The notes under the pieces: generated by a model
The model's input: the letters and a program-made list of their open reading frames with translations, nothing else
Database searches by the model: none
What the model was told of the DNA's origin: nothing
Assembly: GCA_049999765.1 (NCBI GenBank)
Contig: JBNGIQ010009531.1
Coordinates: 158,485-202,669, forward strand
Origin: Phaeoceros laevis
Taxonomy: Eukaryota > Anthocerotophyta > Anthocerotopsida > Notothyladales
DNA: 44,185 nt
Direction of reading: 5' to 3'
Program-made: the position numbers and the translations under genes
Shown here: one piece after another, positions 9,967-21,083 of the stretch
Layout: every line of letters begins with the position of its first letter
How positions within the stretch are numbered: the first letter of the stretch is position 1

Positions 9967-12876
9967 ATGAAGAAGGGAGGTAATCTGGTTTTCTCGGGGC
10001 TGAATTTTGTGTCACGCTCTAAGGTGGCAAGGTATGAAATGGATGCACAGGTTGAAACCTGGAGCAAACATTGGGACGACGGACAGCTTTGTGAGTCCAT
10101 TGAAGCTCTGAACTTTCTGGTGAACCAAGGAGCTGTTGTGCCTCGCACTCTCCTCTCTCGTGTTCTTAAGAGATGCATTGCTCAGAAGAATCTGGTTCTT
10201 GGGAGGTGTGTTCATGCTCTTACCGTCAGAAGTGGGTATGAGTCCAACACGTTTTTGGCGAACCACATTATTCGAATGTATGCCTCTCATGGAAAGTTGG
10301 AGGAAGCAACGCAGGTCTTCAACAACCTTCCAACACGAGACACTTTCATGTGGTATTCCCTTATTAAGGCACATGTAGAGCATGGACAACCTTTACAAGC
10401 TACAAACCTGTACCGGCAGATGCGAGAGTCGATGGTCAAACCGAATAACTATATCTTCGTGCCTGTTCTACAAGCCTGTGCCAGTGCGGCGGATCTGGTT
10501 TCTGGCAAGGAGGTTCATGCTGATATACTAGGCAGCTCTGAAGAGCCTGATATTTTTGTTGGCAACTGCCTGGTGGACATGTATTCCAAATGTGGCAGCC
10601 TGGTAGGTGCACGCAAAGTTTTCGACAACCTGCCGACCAAAAACGTGGTCACTTGGAATTGCATGATTGCAGGCTACATCCACCATGGATTCAGTCAAGA
10701 AGCCCTTACTCTTTATGAAAGCATGCAAAAGCAAGGAATCACTCGTGCAGATAATCTTACATTTTCGTATCTCCTAAAAGCATGTGCAAGGGTTGGAGCT
10801 TTACATCAGGGCAAGCAGCTTCATGCACAAATTCTGGAACGAGGATTTGAAACTGATGTGGTTGTGACAAACAGCTTGGTGGGTATGTATGGTAAGTGCG
10901 GAAGCCTTGATGATGCACGCTGCATTTTCGACGGATTGCCCACAAGAGATGTGGCAGCATGGAATGCCATGATTACAGGGTATACGCAACGTGGGCTTGG
11001 TCAAGAAGCCTTGACTCTTTATGCAAATATGCAACAGGAGGCGAACTCTTTGGCTGACCATTTTACATTTGCTGCACTCCTGAAGGCATGTGCCAGCATT
11101 GGAGCTCTAAATGATGGGAAGCAGCTTCATGCACAGATTCAGGAAAGGGGACTGGAAGCTGATGTTGTTGTTGGCAGTTCCCTCGTGGACATGTATACAA
11201 AGTGTGGAAGCTTGGTGGATGCTCGCTCAGTGTTTGACACGTTACCCATCAGGAACGTGGTGACATGGAATGCTATGATTACAGGATATGTAAAATCTGG
11301 GAGATTGGAAGAGGCCCGCCAATTGTTTGACAATTTGCATACTAAAGATGATGTTTCGTGGGCTACAATGATTTCAGGATATGCCCAGCAGGGTATGGGT
11401 CAAGAAGCTCTTACTTTATTTGCCCGTATGCAAGAGGACGGCATGAATCCAACCAATCAGGTTACATTTGTGTCCCTTGTTCAAGCATGTGCTGCAATCG
11501 GAGCGTTGCCTCAAGGGAAGCAGCTCCATCAGCAGATTCAAGAAATGGGACTGGAAGTGAATGTGTTTGTTGGCAATTGCCTGGTGGACATGTATGCAAA
11601 GTGTGGGAGCATAGCTGATGCCCGTAGAGTGTTTGACAGATTGCCCAGCAAAGATGTGGTCACGTGGACTGCCATGATCGCAGGATATGTTCACCATGGG
11701 CTCAGTCAAGAAGCCCTCGCCCTTTATGCAACTATGCAGAAGGACAGCACAATTCAGGCCAATCACGTGACGTTTGTTTGCCTCTTGCAAGCATGCGCCA
11801 GCGTTGGGGCTTTGCTTCAGGGGAAGCAGCTCCATTCCAAGATACGGGAAAGAGGACTGGAAGCTGATGTTGTTGTTGGTAACTGCCTTGTGGACATGTA
11901 TGCCAAATGTGGGAGCTTGGAGGATGCTCGCACAGTCTTTGACAGGTTGCCGGCAAAAACTGTCGTCACATGGAACGCTTTAATGAACGGCTATGCCCAG
12001 CATAGTGACTGCCAAAGAGCAATACGGTGTTACGAAGAGATGCAGGGGCAAGGTGTTGATCCCGATGATTCTACCTTCATTAGCCTTCTTGTGGCATGCA
12101 GCCACGTGGGCCTTGTAAATGAGGGTCAGCGGTACTTCAACGCGATGGAAGAAGATTACGGCATTGCACCCACAGCTCATCACTATACCTGCATGGTCGA
12201 TCTTCTTGGGAGGTCAGGTCATTTGAATGAGGCAGAAAGTATGTTGCAATCTATGCCATTTCAAGATGACATTGTGTGCTGGACGTCGTTGCTGAGTGCT
12301 TGCAAAAGCCATGGTGATGTAGAACGTGGAAGGCGATGCTTTGACCACATTACACGGTTGCAACCTGGAAATGCGACTCCATATGTGCTGATGACGGACA
12401 TTTATGCTAGTGCCGGTCGGTGGAAGGATGTCGATAGTGTGAAAGGCTTGAGAAAGGCTGCAGGTGCTCAGAAAAAGCCTGCAAGGGCCTCTATTGAGGT
12501 ACACAGCAAGGTTCACTGGTTCGCTGTGGGGGAAGAAAGGGACGACATTGCTTCGAAATTAAAAAGTGTAAATCTGCAGCTAAACCAGGATGGCAGTCCT
12601 GTACCTCATGTAGAGTTGGTACTGAAGGGAGCTCGCAATACAGAGGAGGAAGATGCACTCTGTGGACATGCTGAGAAACTGGCATTGGCTTATGGACTCC
12701 TCAATACTCCTAATGGGACAACTTTGCTAGTTACCAAGAACCTTCGAATGTGCAATGACTGCCACAACAGCACGAAGGTGATGTCAGGACTGGAAAAGAG
12801 AGACATTGTAGTTAGAGATGCACATCGTGTGCATCATTTCGTGGATGGGTCTTGCTCATGTGGAGATCGGCATTGA
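9967..12876 (+). CDS. PLS-class PPR protein with variant DYW domain ending DRH
   Basis: Intronless, 969 residues from the ATG at 9967; an in-frame stop lies just upstream at 9931. It is probably imported into plastids or mitochondria to bind one or a few transcripts and edit a base. A short leader is followed by about 20 P, L and S repeats from about residue 35, with recurrent QGKQLH, VDMYAKCGS and VVTWNAMI signatures. An E region comes next, then a modified PG box with KKPARASIEV in place of the usual KKPG..WIEV. The C-terminal deaminase-like domain keeps its zinc and catalytic residues: HAE at 901-903, CNDC at 929-932 and CSC at 963-965. The last three residues are DRH (967-969) instead of DYW. 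From memory, DRH/KP-type DYW domains are the candidates for U-to-C editing. The gene is a paralog of the partial PPR gene at the right edge. Confidence 0.95.
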   Translation: MKKGGNLVFSGLNFVSRSKVARYEMDAQVETWSKHWDDGQLCESIEALNFLVNQGAVVPRTLLSRVLKRCIAQKNLVLGRCVHALTVRSGYESNTFLANHIIRMYASHGKLEEATQVFNNLPTRDTFMWYSLIKAHVEHGQPLQATNLYRQMRESMVKPNNYIFVPVLQACASAADLVSGKEVHADILGSSEEPDIFVGNCLVDMYSKCGSLVGARKVFDNLPTKNVVTWNCMIAGYIHHGFSQEALTLYESMQKQGITRADNLTFSYLLKACARVGALHQGKQLHAQILERGFETDVVVTNSLVGMYGKCGSLDDARCIFDGLPTRDVAAWNAMITGYTQRGLGQEALTLYANMQQEANSLADHFTFAALLKACASIGALNDGKQLHAQIQERGLEADVVVGSSLVDMYTKCGSLVDARSVFDTLPIRNVVTWNAMITGYVKSGRLEEARQLFDNLHTKDDVSWATMISGYAQQGMGQEALTLFARMQEDGMNPTNQVTFVSLVQACAAIGALPQGKQLHQQIQEMGLEVNVFVGNCLVDMYAKCGSIADARRVFDRLPSKDVVTWTAMIAGYVHHGLSQEALALYATMQKDSTIQANHVTFVCLLQACASVGALLQGKQLHSKIRERGLEADVVVGNCLVDMYAKCGSLEDARTVFDRLPAKTVVTWNALMNGYAQHSDCQRAIRCYEEMQGQGVDPDDSTFISLLVACSHVGLVNEGQRYFNAMEEDYGIAPTAHHYTCMVDLLGRSGHLNEAESMLQSMPFQDDIVCWTSLLSACKSHGDVERGRRCFDHITRLQPGNATPYVLMTDIYASAGRWKDVDSVKGLRKAAGAQKKPARASIEVHSKVHWFAVGEERDDIASKLKSVNLQLNQDGSPVPHVELVLKGARNTEEEDALCGHAEKLALAYGLLNTPNGTTLLVTKNLRMCNDCHNSTKVMSGLEKRDIVVRDAHRVHHFVDGSCSCGDRH

Positions 12877-13134
12877 AACATTACAAATGAGCCACGTCTC
12901 AAATCAGAATGTTTGACCTTCAAGGTTATCTAAGCTCACAAGGTAAAGCCGAGAAGAGAAAGGGTGTGTAATAATTTTTGATTTATCAATTGCCGTAGAA
13001 AAGGTCACGCTTGTTACTCGGAAGGTAATTTAGGACCATACTCAAGTTTGACCCGAAACCGGGAGCGGGTGAAATGTGTCTGGAACTTCAGTTCTTATCT
13101 CCTTCCGTTTCTCTACAGAAATCCGGGTTGCACC

Positions 13135-14160
13135 ATGGCCGCAGTCATGAATGTGGCGCCTTGTGTGCCGTCTGCGGCCCGCGTGGCCTCAGGCGCGCAA
13201 GCGTCATCTACTTCGACCTCTTCAGCTGTGTCGCTCTCCAGCAGTCTGTGGGGGACCAAGCCCTCGCTGCTCAGGCGGACTCAAATCAACCCATTTGCTG
13301 CTTCGGTGGTAGCTACTCCTGGCAGGCAGCCGCTGCGCGTGGTAGCTATGGCTCCACCCAAGCCATCCGGAAAACCGAAGAAAAGTGAGAGTGTGGTGCA
13401 TTTCAGTGGTTCGTGTGCAGTCCATGTTTTCTGACTGCCGTGCCTTTTTCTGGAACATCCATTTCAGTTGTCGCCGTGGTTAAGCTGGCATTGGAAGCTG
13501 GGAAAGCTACTCCGGCGCCACCTGTTGGCCCGGCTCTCGGTTCCAAGGGTGTGAACATTATGGCGTTTTGCAAAGAATACAATGCCAAGACAGCAGACAA
13601 GCCTGGTTACATTATTCCTGCGGAGATTACGGTTTTTGATGTAAGATTTTACTGCTTGCTGACTGGCAGAGTAGTCCTGACGATGCATAGTTTTACAAGT
13701 AGCACGGCATCTCCAGTTGATTTCATGTTTTGCGAGTCGCCACTAAATTCTGTCGTCATTGTTTATGTCATCAGGATAGGAGTTTCACTTTTGTCCTCAA
13801 GACGCCTCCGGCTTCAGTTCTGCTGGCTAAAGCTGCAGGTTTGGGCCCAACTTCTATGTCCTAGGCATCGTTGCAGTACCTATGTTCCATGGCATGCTTT
13901 TCTCCGAAGGTCAGCAATGCTTTTTCTTGATTTTTCTGTGGTTGTTTGCAGGAGCTGAAAGGGGTTCAAAAAATCCTCAAAAGGAAAAGGCGGGTAAGGT
14001 CACAGTAGAGCAACTAAGAGCCATAGCTCAAGAGAAGCTGCCAGATCTGAATTGTACATCTATAGAGTCTGCCATGAGGATCATAGCTGGAACTGCAGCA
14101 AACATGGGAATAGATGTAGTGCCTCCTATTCTGGAAAAGAAGGCGAAAGTTATTCTTTAG
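13135..14160 (+). CDS. RPL11: Plastid 50S ribosomal protein L11, nuclear-encoded
   Basis: Component of the plastid ribosome stalk base, where it binds 23S rRNA in the GTPase-associated region. Four exons: 13135-13384, 13468-13640, 13775-13838, 13952-14160, with GT-AG introns and phases that join in frame to 231 residues. The Ser/Thr/Ala-rich leader of about 70 residues, up to VVAMAPPKP, is a typical transit peptide. The L11 N-terminal domain follows with [19 protein letters not shown] and [12 protein letters not shown], then [12 protein letters not shown], and the RNA-binding C-terminal domain with LPDLNC and [15 protein letters not shown]. It ends a little short of bacterial-type tails but matches plant homologs. 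The gene lies 258 bp downstream of the PPR gene in the same orientation, and that gap should contain the RPL11 promoter. Confidence 0.96.
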
Positions 14161-14629
14161 ATGGAATTCAATGAAACTCAGAATTCAAAGTTCATGCCGT
14201 TTCAAAGTTTTGCATAGAATTCGTGTTATTCGACGTGCCTGCATAAGCTGCGGACATTCCATCAAACGGCAGGTGGTGGGTGAAGCATGCCCCTAATTAG
14301 TAACGAAGCTAATAGGGCTTTGTGCCCATCGCCCCTTTGGATTGGTTAGTCCCGTAACTCCCGTTCCAAATGTGTCACCGACTCGCTTGGAGCATGTAGT
14401 CTACTGTAAATCCGCCTCTATGTCCGTCAAGTCAATAGGAAGGCCTGCCAGGGGTTGGCACGTCGGCAGCCACGTCGGACTTGGAAACAGTAAACAAATT
14501 GGAGGACCGCCGATGCCGAGGTCAGCTGGCGGTGCTGGGCTGTGAAAGCTTGTTCTTCTACTCTGCAGTTGGCACTGGCCTCAGCTGCTAGGTTGTTGAA
14601 TCTGCGCTATCTCCAGCATTGGAGCAACC
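14161..14629. other. Spacer between RPL11 and the IBR3-like gene
   Basis: About 470 bp that should contain the RPL11 3' UTR and the promoter and 5' UTR of the next gene. No other feature recognised. Confidence 0.5.
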
Positions 14630-17600
14630 ATGACGTCGTGGACATCCGATAAGCTTCAAGGTGTTCATCCTGCCCATCGTTTTGACGAGTTGGGGCTGTT
14701 GCGGTACCTCCAAGCAGCGATTCCGGGTTTCCCCCAGCCTCCTGCCACTCTACATGTATTTCAGGTGTGGTATGCACCGCTCGGATTTTGTTGGAATTGG
14801 AATTTAATTAAGCAATTCGTCAAGGGGCGGAACTTCGTGTGTCTTCCCGTACCTTTCTGTTATGACTTACTTCATCTTCGTCTCTGTTGCAGTTTGGCCA
14901 TGGCCAATCAAACCCAACCTTTCGGCTAGAACTGATCTCCCAGCACGGTGTTTCCCGGTATGTCTTGCGAAAGAAACCTCCAGGCAAACTGCTGCAATCG
15001 GCTCATGCTATAGAGAGGGAGTATCAGGTTCTATTCCCTGTTTTGACAGCTATTTCAATCTATTTCGTGGGTTCATAAAGTTTTACGAACTGTGCGACCT
15101 AAGTATCCATGCTACTGCTTTTGGATAGGTCCTTGCAGCATTAGGAGCACTGACTGATGTGCCAGTTCCAAGAGTCTACTGCCTCTGTACTGATCCTAGA
15201 GTGATTGGCACTCCGTTCTATGTGATGGAGCATGTAGAGGGGCGTATTTTCACCGACATCAGTCTTCCTGTGAGCGCCAATTTCATCACTTCCTACTAAT
15301 TAGCCTCTGCATCGCTGACAATTTTCTCGTGACGTTCTTCTGTTGTAATGTTTTAAAGTCAAGGTTGAAACTGATGATTGATGCCCTGTGAAGATATAGA
15401 GAATTCTCTGTGCTTTATTAAATGGGCATTTCGTATTTGTATAAGCTGTCCTATGCTATTAAGTTGTCTGCAAAGTCACGAGGACATCTCTTTTTTACTG
15501 TTATGGTTGCTTTCAGAATACCATGTATCTCCTACCATCCTCACGCATGCTTTCAAATGTACCTGGTTGTACCTTCTATCAGCCAGCTGCAAACCCAGAA
15601 GCAAGTACTCAGAATGTGAAGTTGGCTGACTGGTAACAGGATCTTAAAGCAGAGGAGCGAAGGTCCATCTACTATGCCATGTCTCAGGTGCTTGCCGCTC
15701 TGCACAGAGTTAATGTAGATGAAGTTGGTTTGGGAAACTATGGGCGCCGTGAAAACTATTGCCGGAGGCAGGTATTTTTCAATTGCAACTAGGCATTTCA
15801 GTTTCTTCTGCATTGGAGGTGCTCATAACCGGAAGTGAGTGAGATACACTGTTCATTTTGGACACAGGTTTTAAGGTGGGCAGCACAGTATACAGCCTCT
15901 ACAAGTCAGAGTAACCAGGTTCCAGACTCTGCCATGCTTCGCTTGGTTGAATGGTTGAAGCAGCATATTCCTGAGGAGGATGCGCATACTGAGGGAACAG
16001 GCCTTGTCCATGGAGATTATCGACTTGATAATCTTGTCTTCCATCCATCAGAGGTATCCCCCTGTTGTCGTATCCTTTTTTCGTCAATGTTGGAGTAATT
16101 GGGAGAGGTTTAGATCATGAGGTTTTGAGGCGATGACAATGTTGAAAAATGCAGGCAAAGGTGATAGCTGTGTTGGACTGGGAGTTATCAACTTTAGGGA
16201 ACCAGATGTCTGACGTCGCCTACAATTCCATGGTTTGAGTTTCTTGCTCAATATATGCAGATGACTATGTTTTGATGCTGGGGTTTGCGCCTGAGTGGGG
16301 AAAATGATGTTGGTTCTGTGCAAACTGCAGCCATACGTTCTGAAATCATCCTATATCACCAGTAAGGGGCAGTGTTTTTCTGGCGATGTGGCACCTGACG
16401 GAGTCCCGTCTCTAGCAGAGTACTTGGCTATGTACTGTGCTGCTAGAGTAAGTGACGCCTTTTTTGGTGAATTTTTTGTCAGCAGACCTGTTGTTTTCTG
16501 GCGAAGGGGGGTTGGATTCGTGAGATTAGGAAGGCCATTAAGGAATGAAATTAGAAAGTGCACCCTGTTGGTCTTTTATTTTGTGCAGCACGTGCCATGG
16601 CCAAAAGAATCTTGGACATTTTACAATGCGTTTTCCCTTTTTCGATTAGGCGCAATAAGTGCTGGAGTCTATCAACGTTCTTTGCAGGTCAGAGCACAGG
16701 TGCCAACGTAGTCCAGTCCAAGTTTTACTGCGCCCTTGAGCATCATAACTAAGAGTGTAAATTGTACGTGTCTTGTTGTACCCAGGGCAATGCTTCTGCC
16801 ATGGAGCTCTCGAAAAAAGCTGGGGATCAGGCGCGTGGTTTGGTAGCAGCTGCCATGGACCTTGTAAATGCAGGTGTCACCCTTCCCGATGAACCTCCTA
16901 CTTTACCTGGTAAGTGTTTCTGCAAGTCAGTATAAAATTTGAGTATTTCTCGGTCTCTGTATAAACGTGTGCTGAGACAGAGGGTGCACGACAGCTCTGG
17001 TTGTTGAGAGGTCAGTTTTCTGTGTTCAGTTCCGTCACCAAACGAGATGGTGCAAAAACTCAGTGAAGGGACGGCGTTGGTAATATTTCCACTGTCTTCA
17101 AAGGTTGCAAATCTTCGCAATAAGTTGGAGGCTTTCATGGAGACGCATATCTACCCTCATGAGCATGAGCTTCAGACTTTTGCTGAGTCGGACAATCGTT
17201 GGACAGTCCATCCACTAGAGGAAGAGATACAAAGACACGCAAGAGCACAAGGCCTTTGGAACCTATGGATACCTGTATGTAATACCATCAGTCTCAAGCA
17301 CAGCAACTGAAGGGGGTCTATTTTCAGACAAGCTGGCAGCTGAATTGATCTCTCTTGGGTGCGTAGGCTGACAGTGCTGCTCTAGCATCAGAACTCAAAA
17401 TCAGCACAGCGGACGAGATGCTCTTGGGTGCTGGACTCACCAATCTGGAATATGGACATCTGTGTGAGATCATGGGGCGATCTGTCTGGGCTCCACAGAT
17501 GTTTAACTGTGGGGCCCCTGATACGGGGAACATGGAGGTACACATCCAAATCTTTTGGAGGATTATTAGGATGATGATTGTACAAACTGGGCCCTTATGA

Positions 17601-19306
17601 ATGCGGTCTATGTGTAGGTGCTTTTAAGATACGGAAGTGCTGAACATCACGAGGTTTGGTTAAAGCCTATATTGAAGGGGGAAATCCGTTCTGGTTTTGC
17701 AATGACTGAACCACAAGTTGCCTCTTCAGATGCAACAAATGTTGAATGTTCAATCAAGCGGTATGTTGGTGTCAACTCTTCACTCCCTGGCGCTTCACTT
17801 AGATCAAAGGCACTTCAGCTGAAACCGAGTTAGTTGTTGTGTTAGTTGGATTTCTCCTGTGGAACTTTGGAGACGTCTGTTGGTGACAGGGATGGGGAGC
17901 ACTATGTGATCAACGGTAGGAAATGGTGGACAAGTGGTGCCATGGACCCAAGATGCAAGTTGCTGATTGTGATGGTGCGCAGATGCCTGGCCTTAGCTAT
18001 GCGTGGAAATAGATTTGCAAAATAATGAAATGCTTCCAATATTTGTTGTCTTTGGAGCTCACGTGCTTCCTGTCGTGGCATGTAATCCACACTGATGCAA
18101 GCATCTGTTGTACTCAGGGCAAGACTGACATATCAGTCCCAGTCCATCGGCAGCAGTCAATGGTCTTAGTTGCTGTTGACACCCCTGGTGTGAAGATCCT
18201 TCGTCCGCTAACTGTTTTTGGATATGATGATGCGCCACATGGTCATGCAGAGGTCGTCTTTGAGGATGTGCGGGTGCCCATAAGTAATATTTTGTGGGAG
18301 GAAGGGCGTGGTTTTGAAATTGCCCAAGTAAGTGCAGTTGCTTAAAACTCTACGTGTAGGCTGTTGTAGATTGCCTTGGTATCTCTAGTGAGCACTTGTT
18401 GGATGGAAGGTGACGTGTCAAAGTTTTTACACAGGGTAGACTTGGCCCGGGACGTCTGCATCACTGCATGCGACTGGTCGGTGCTGCTGAGCGAGGACTG
18501 GATCTGATGGTGAAACGAGCAACAAGCAGGCAAGCATTTGGAAGTCTTCTCGCCACGCACGGAGCATTTTCCGCCGAGCTCGCTGAGGTGACATCTTCAT
18601 CATTCGGTTTTACCCTTAATAGGATTCGAATAGTCGTAAAAGTCAATCTGGTGTGTAGCTGTTCTCCCATTACTAAGATGGTCAGGGTGGTTCTTTGCGT
18701 TTCCTTCATATTCAGTTCAGTGCCCCATCATAGGATTCACATAGTCATAAAGTCAATCTTGTGTGTGCTGTTCTCCCAAGACTAAGATGGTCAGGGTGGT
18801 TGTTTGCGTGAAGGGAGCCGTACCCTTTCTTAGTCCCTGTATTCAGTTCAGTGCAGGGCTCAGTAGTTCAGAATTCTATTCAGAGCTTCGTTTTGGTTGT
18901 TGCTACAGTGCCGGTTAGACGTTGAGAAAACCAGACTACTTGTTCTACATGCTGCGAATCAGCTGGACTTGCGGGGCAACAAGGTCGCAAGGGGTGTCAT
19001 AGCAATGGCTAAGGTATTTCCTTTGGTTAAAATGTTGCATCACTTGCGCAGACAGCCATGGCTGGAAACACACGAGGCATCCAAATACTCAGCGCTTGTG
19101 CTCAATTGTGACAGGTGGCAGCCCCAAGGACGGCATTGCGAGTGCTCGACCGTGCCATACAAGTGCATGGAGCTGCAGGAGTCAGTTCCGACTTTGTCTT
19201 GGCCCGTTTATGGGCTGGAGCTAGGACGCTCCGCATTGCGGATGGTCCTGATGAGGTGCATTTGGGAACAATCGCTAAGCTGGAGCTACATCGTGCTAAG
19301 CTTTAG
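14630..19306 (+). CDS. IBR3: IBR3/ACAD10-like peroxisomal acyl-CoA dehydrogenase with APH domain
   Basis: Two-domain enzyme of the ACAD10/11 family. The Arabidopsis homolog IBR3 acts in peroxisomal beta-oxidation-like conversion of indole-3-butyric acid to auxin. Seventeen exons: 14630-14764, 14893-15027, 15129-15269, 15640-15771, 15868-16053, 16155-16232, 16331-16447, 16589-16687, 16786-16909, 17030-17274, 17367-17537, 17618-17760, 17890-17974, 18118-18327, 18435-18587, 18909-19013, 19115-19306. All are GT-AG and join in frame to 816 residues (IBR3 has about 820). The N-terminal aminoglycoside-phosphotransferase-like kinase domain has HGDYRLDN (229-236) and VLDWE (Asp251). The acyl-CoA dehydrogenase domain starts near residue 390, with GFAMTEP (547-553) and the flavin-domain motifs [10 protein letters not shown] and GVKILRPL. 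The protein ends AKL, a type 1 peroxisomal signal (Arabidopsis uses SKL). Confidence 0.95.
18620..18854. repeat. Tandem duplication (~105-125 bp units) inside an IBR3 intron
   Basis: Two adjacent copies, 18620-18724 and 18731-18854, share TAGGATTC, GTCAATCT, CTGTTCTCCCA, ACTAAGATGGTCAGGGTGG and ATTCAGTTCAGTGC in the same order, with small differences and an extra segment in the second. Both lie in the intron between exons 15 and 16, which is therefore longer than its neighbours. Confidence 0.8.
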
Positions 19307-19676
19307 CCTTGAGCTTGCGTGGTGGAGATTGTTGGCCACTGACGCTCAGTCGGTAGGTCACATTTTCATAAGCATTCCTCTTAATAATTTAACGGTATGC
19401 TCTAAATTTCTATAAAGCGCCTGAAGCGGGAGCATCAAAATTACATATTTACATCGCCAGACCAACAGATAAGTCGCCCTGGCCCTGCCCGGTGTGTACA
19501 CCGTGCAGTAGTAGGTCTGGTAACCTAGTCTGAGCAGATTTTACTTAGAGTAGTGTGACTAGGGTCTACTCACCTATTGCCTTACTTACACGTCAACATC
19601 TCATATCTGCGCCGTCAAGATTGGGCAGATCTCAGGTCTACAAAAATGAGACAATAATATTTGATGCGCAATAAGG
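19307..19676. other. Convergent spacer between IBR3-like and F-box genes
   Basis: About 370 bp between two stop codons on opposite strands, so it should hold both 3' UTRs. No other feature recognised. Confidence 0.5.
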
Positions 19677-21083
19677 TTATAGGAGGTCGCAGTTCAAGTA
19701 GCCAGCCGAATCTTCCCAAGTGAAAACTCCGTCCTTCCCCTTGCACCCAGGCCTGTAAAGCTGAAGATCCATCCTGGGTTGGAAGAAGCCATCGAACGAG
19801 GCCAGATCTTCATTCTGGAAGCAGAACCGCCAGCACTGGTTCACAGGGTCGAAGGAAACAATCTTGAGAGCGGCCCGACTCCGGAGAACCAGAAAAACGA
19901 AGGCATCTGCCCCTATGCAAGCGTCGAACATCTCCAGGTTCCTCTCCTCGTCCCCGCACACGAGCCCGCATTGCGCCAACTGGTCCAGCAGCGCCTCCGG
20001 CATGGCCGCCAAATGCGTCCACTTGAGGGGCACCTGCTCCAGCCTGCAAATGTGGTACCCAAACCGCGCTCCATGGCGGCTCAGCCCCACGAAGAAGACG
20101 GTTCCTCTGGCCTTGACCAGGAAGAAGCGCGGGTGGCGGCTCGCCCCGGGGATTTCCAGCGGGAAGGACTCGCAGGTGCCAGTCTCGATGTTGCGCACCA
20201 CCAAACACATGCGGTGGTCCCTGGCCTCGTAGGAGTAGAGCTGGCCGTTGCAGATGACCGCGCCGTCGTGGACCGGATCGGACCACTCCGCCGCAGCACA
20301 CGCCTTGAGGCTCCGAGGCAGGTGCCTGACGCAGCGCCGCCGCCAGTCCCCGGGGTGCACCGGCCCGTAAGAGCTCCTGGGCTGCGTCCAGCTGCGAGTG
20401 CGGTGGGAGTAGGCGCCGGAAATCCAGCCCTGGAACCAGCTCTGGTTGGTGCTGCAGGCGTAGAAGAGCTGGTCGTTGGAGATGTCCGCCTTGGCCCTGC
20501 CGAGCTCCACGCAGTCGCTCTGCAGGCCCCCGGAATTGATGAGCCTGCGCCAGGTGCCGGTGATCGGGTTGATGAAGAAGAGGTGCCGGAACTCTCGCCT
20601 GCTGGGGCCTTCTAAGCACACCTCGGTGCGCTCCAGGACGCACAGCGCCCCGTCCTGCGCCATCACCTGCACCCGGGCCGCATCAGGCCGCCTGTCTAGG
20701 GCTTGGCCCAGGCTGTGGCAAAACTGCGGAATGGCGCGCACCACTTCCAGCCTGCGCTCCCCCTTGCGTTTAGGTTTCCGCTCCTCCAGATCTGATCCGC
20801 CTGCTTCCAGCCGGAAGCCGCACAGCAGGGCTCCGGATCGGCTCTGTTGTAAGCAGGCGGGGGAGGAGAGGTAGCTCCGCCACTCTTTGCAGACTGCTTG
20901 GAACCGCATCTGGCTCATCCGCGGCAACCGCAGCAGCGCGCAGGTGAGCATCTCCTTCGGCAGCTGGCTCCAGACGGAGGCGTCCATCCCGCAGCTGGCC
21001 CGGTCCAGAGCGCCGTCTCCGAGCATCCGGAGAGCAATGTGCGGCCCCTTGCTCATCTGCACAAAGCCAGTCTTCCGCAACAT
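19677..21083 (-). CDS. F-box protein, kelch/F-box-associated type
   Basis: Single-exon gene on the minus strand, 468 residues from the first ATG at 21083; the ATG at 20987 (MDASVWSQLPKEM) is an equally good start and gives 436 residues. The F-box is immediately after it: LPKEMLTCALLRLPRMSQMRFQAVCKEWRSYL pattern, with the conserved LP, the R/K-rich turn and the VCKEW core. The remainder looks like a beta-propeller substrate-binding domain of the F-box/kelch class, with FFINPITGTWRRL and IVSFDPVNQCWRF as repeat-like blades. Such proteins serve as the substrate receptor of SCF ubiquitin ligases by binding SKP1. No target can be inferred. The codons are very GC-rich, which creates long meaningless open frames on the other strand. 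Confidence 0.85.
   Translation of the reverse strand: MLRKTGFVQMSKGPHIALRMLGDGALDRASCGMDASVWSQLPKEMLTCALLRLPRMSQMRFQAVCKEWRSYLSSPACLQQSRSGALLCGFRLEAGGSDLEERKPKRKGERRLEVVRAIPQFCHSLGQALDRRPDAARVQVMAQDGALCVLERTEVCLEGPSRREFRHLFFINPITGTWRRLINSGGLQSDCVELGRAKADISNDQLFYACSTNQSWFQGWISGAYSHRTRSWTQPRSSYGPVHPGDWRRRCVRHLPRSLKACAAAEWSDPVHDGAVICNGQLYSYEARDHRMCLVVRNIETGTCESFPLEIPGASRHPRFFLVKARGTVFFVGLSRHGARFGYHICRLEQVPLKWTHLAAMPEALLDQLAQCGLVCGDEERNLEMFDACIGADAFVFLVLRSRAALKIVSFDPVNQCWRFCFQNEDLASFDGFFQPRMDLQLYRPGCKGKDGVFTWEDSAGYLNCDLL

Noticed and set aside
19779-20643. Two long open frames (about 278 and 277 codons), one antisense and one in a shifted frame, across the F-box gene
   Set aside because: They overlap the F-box coding region, are rich in Ala, Arg, Pro and Gly as expected from GC-rich third positions, and have no domain.
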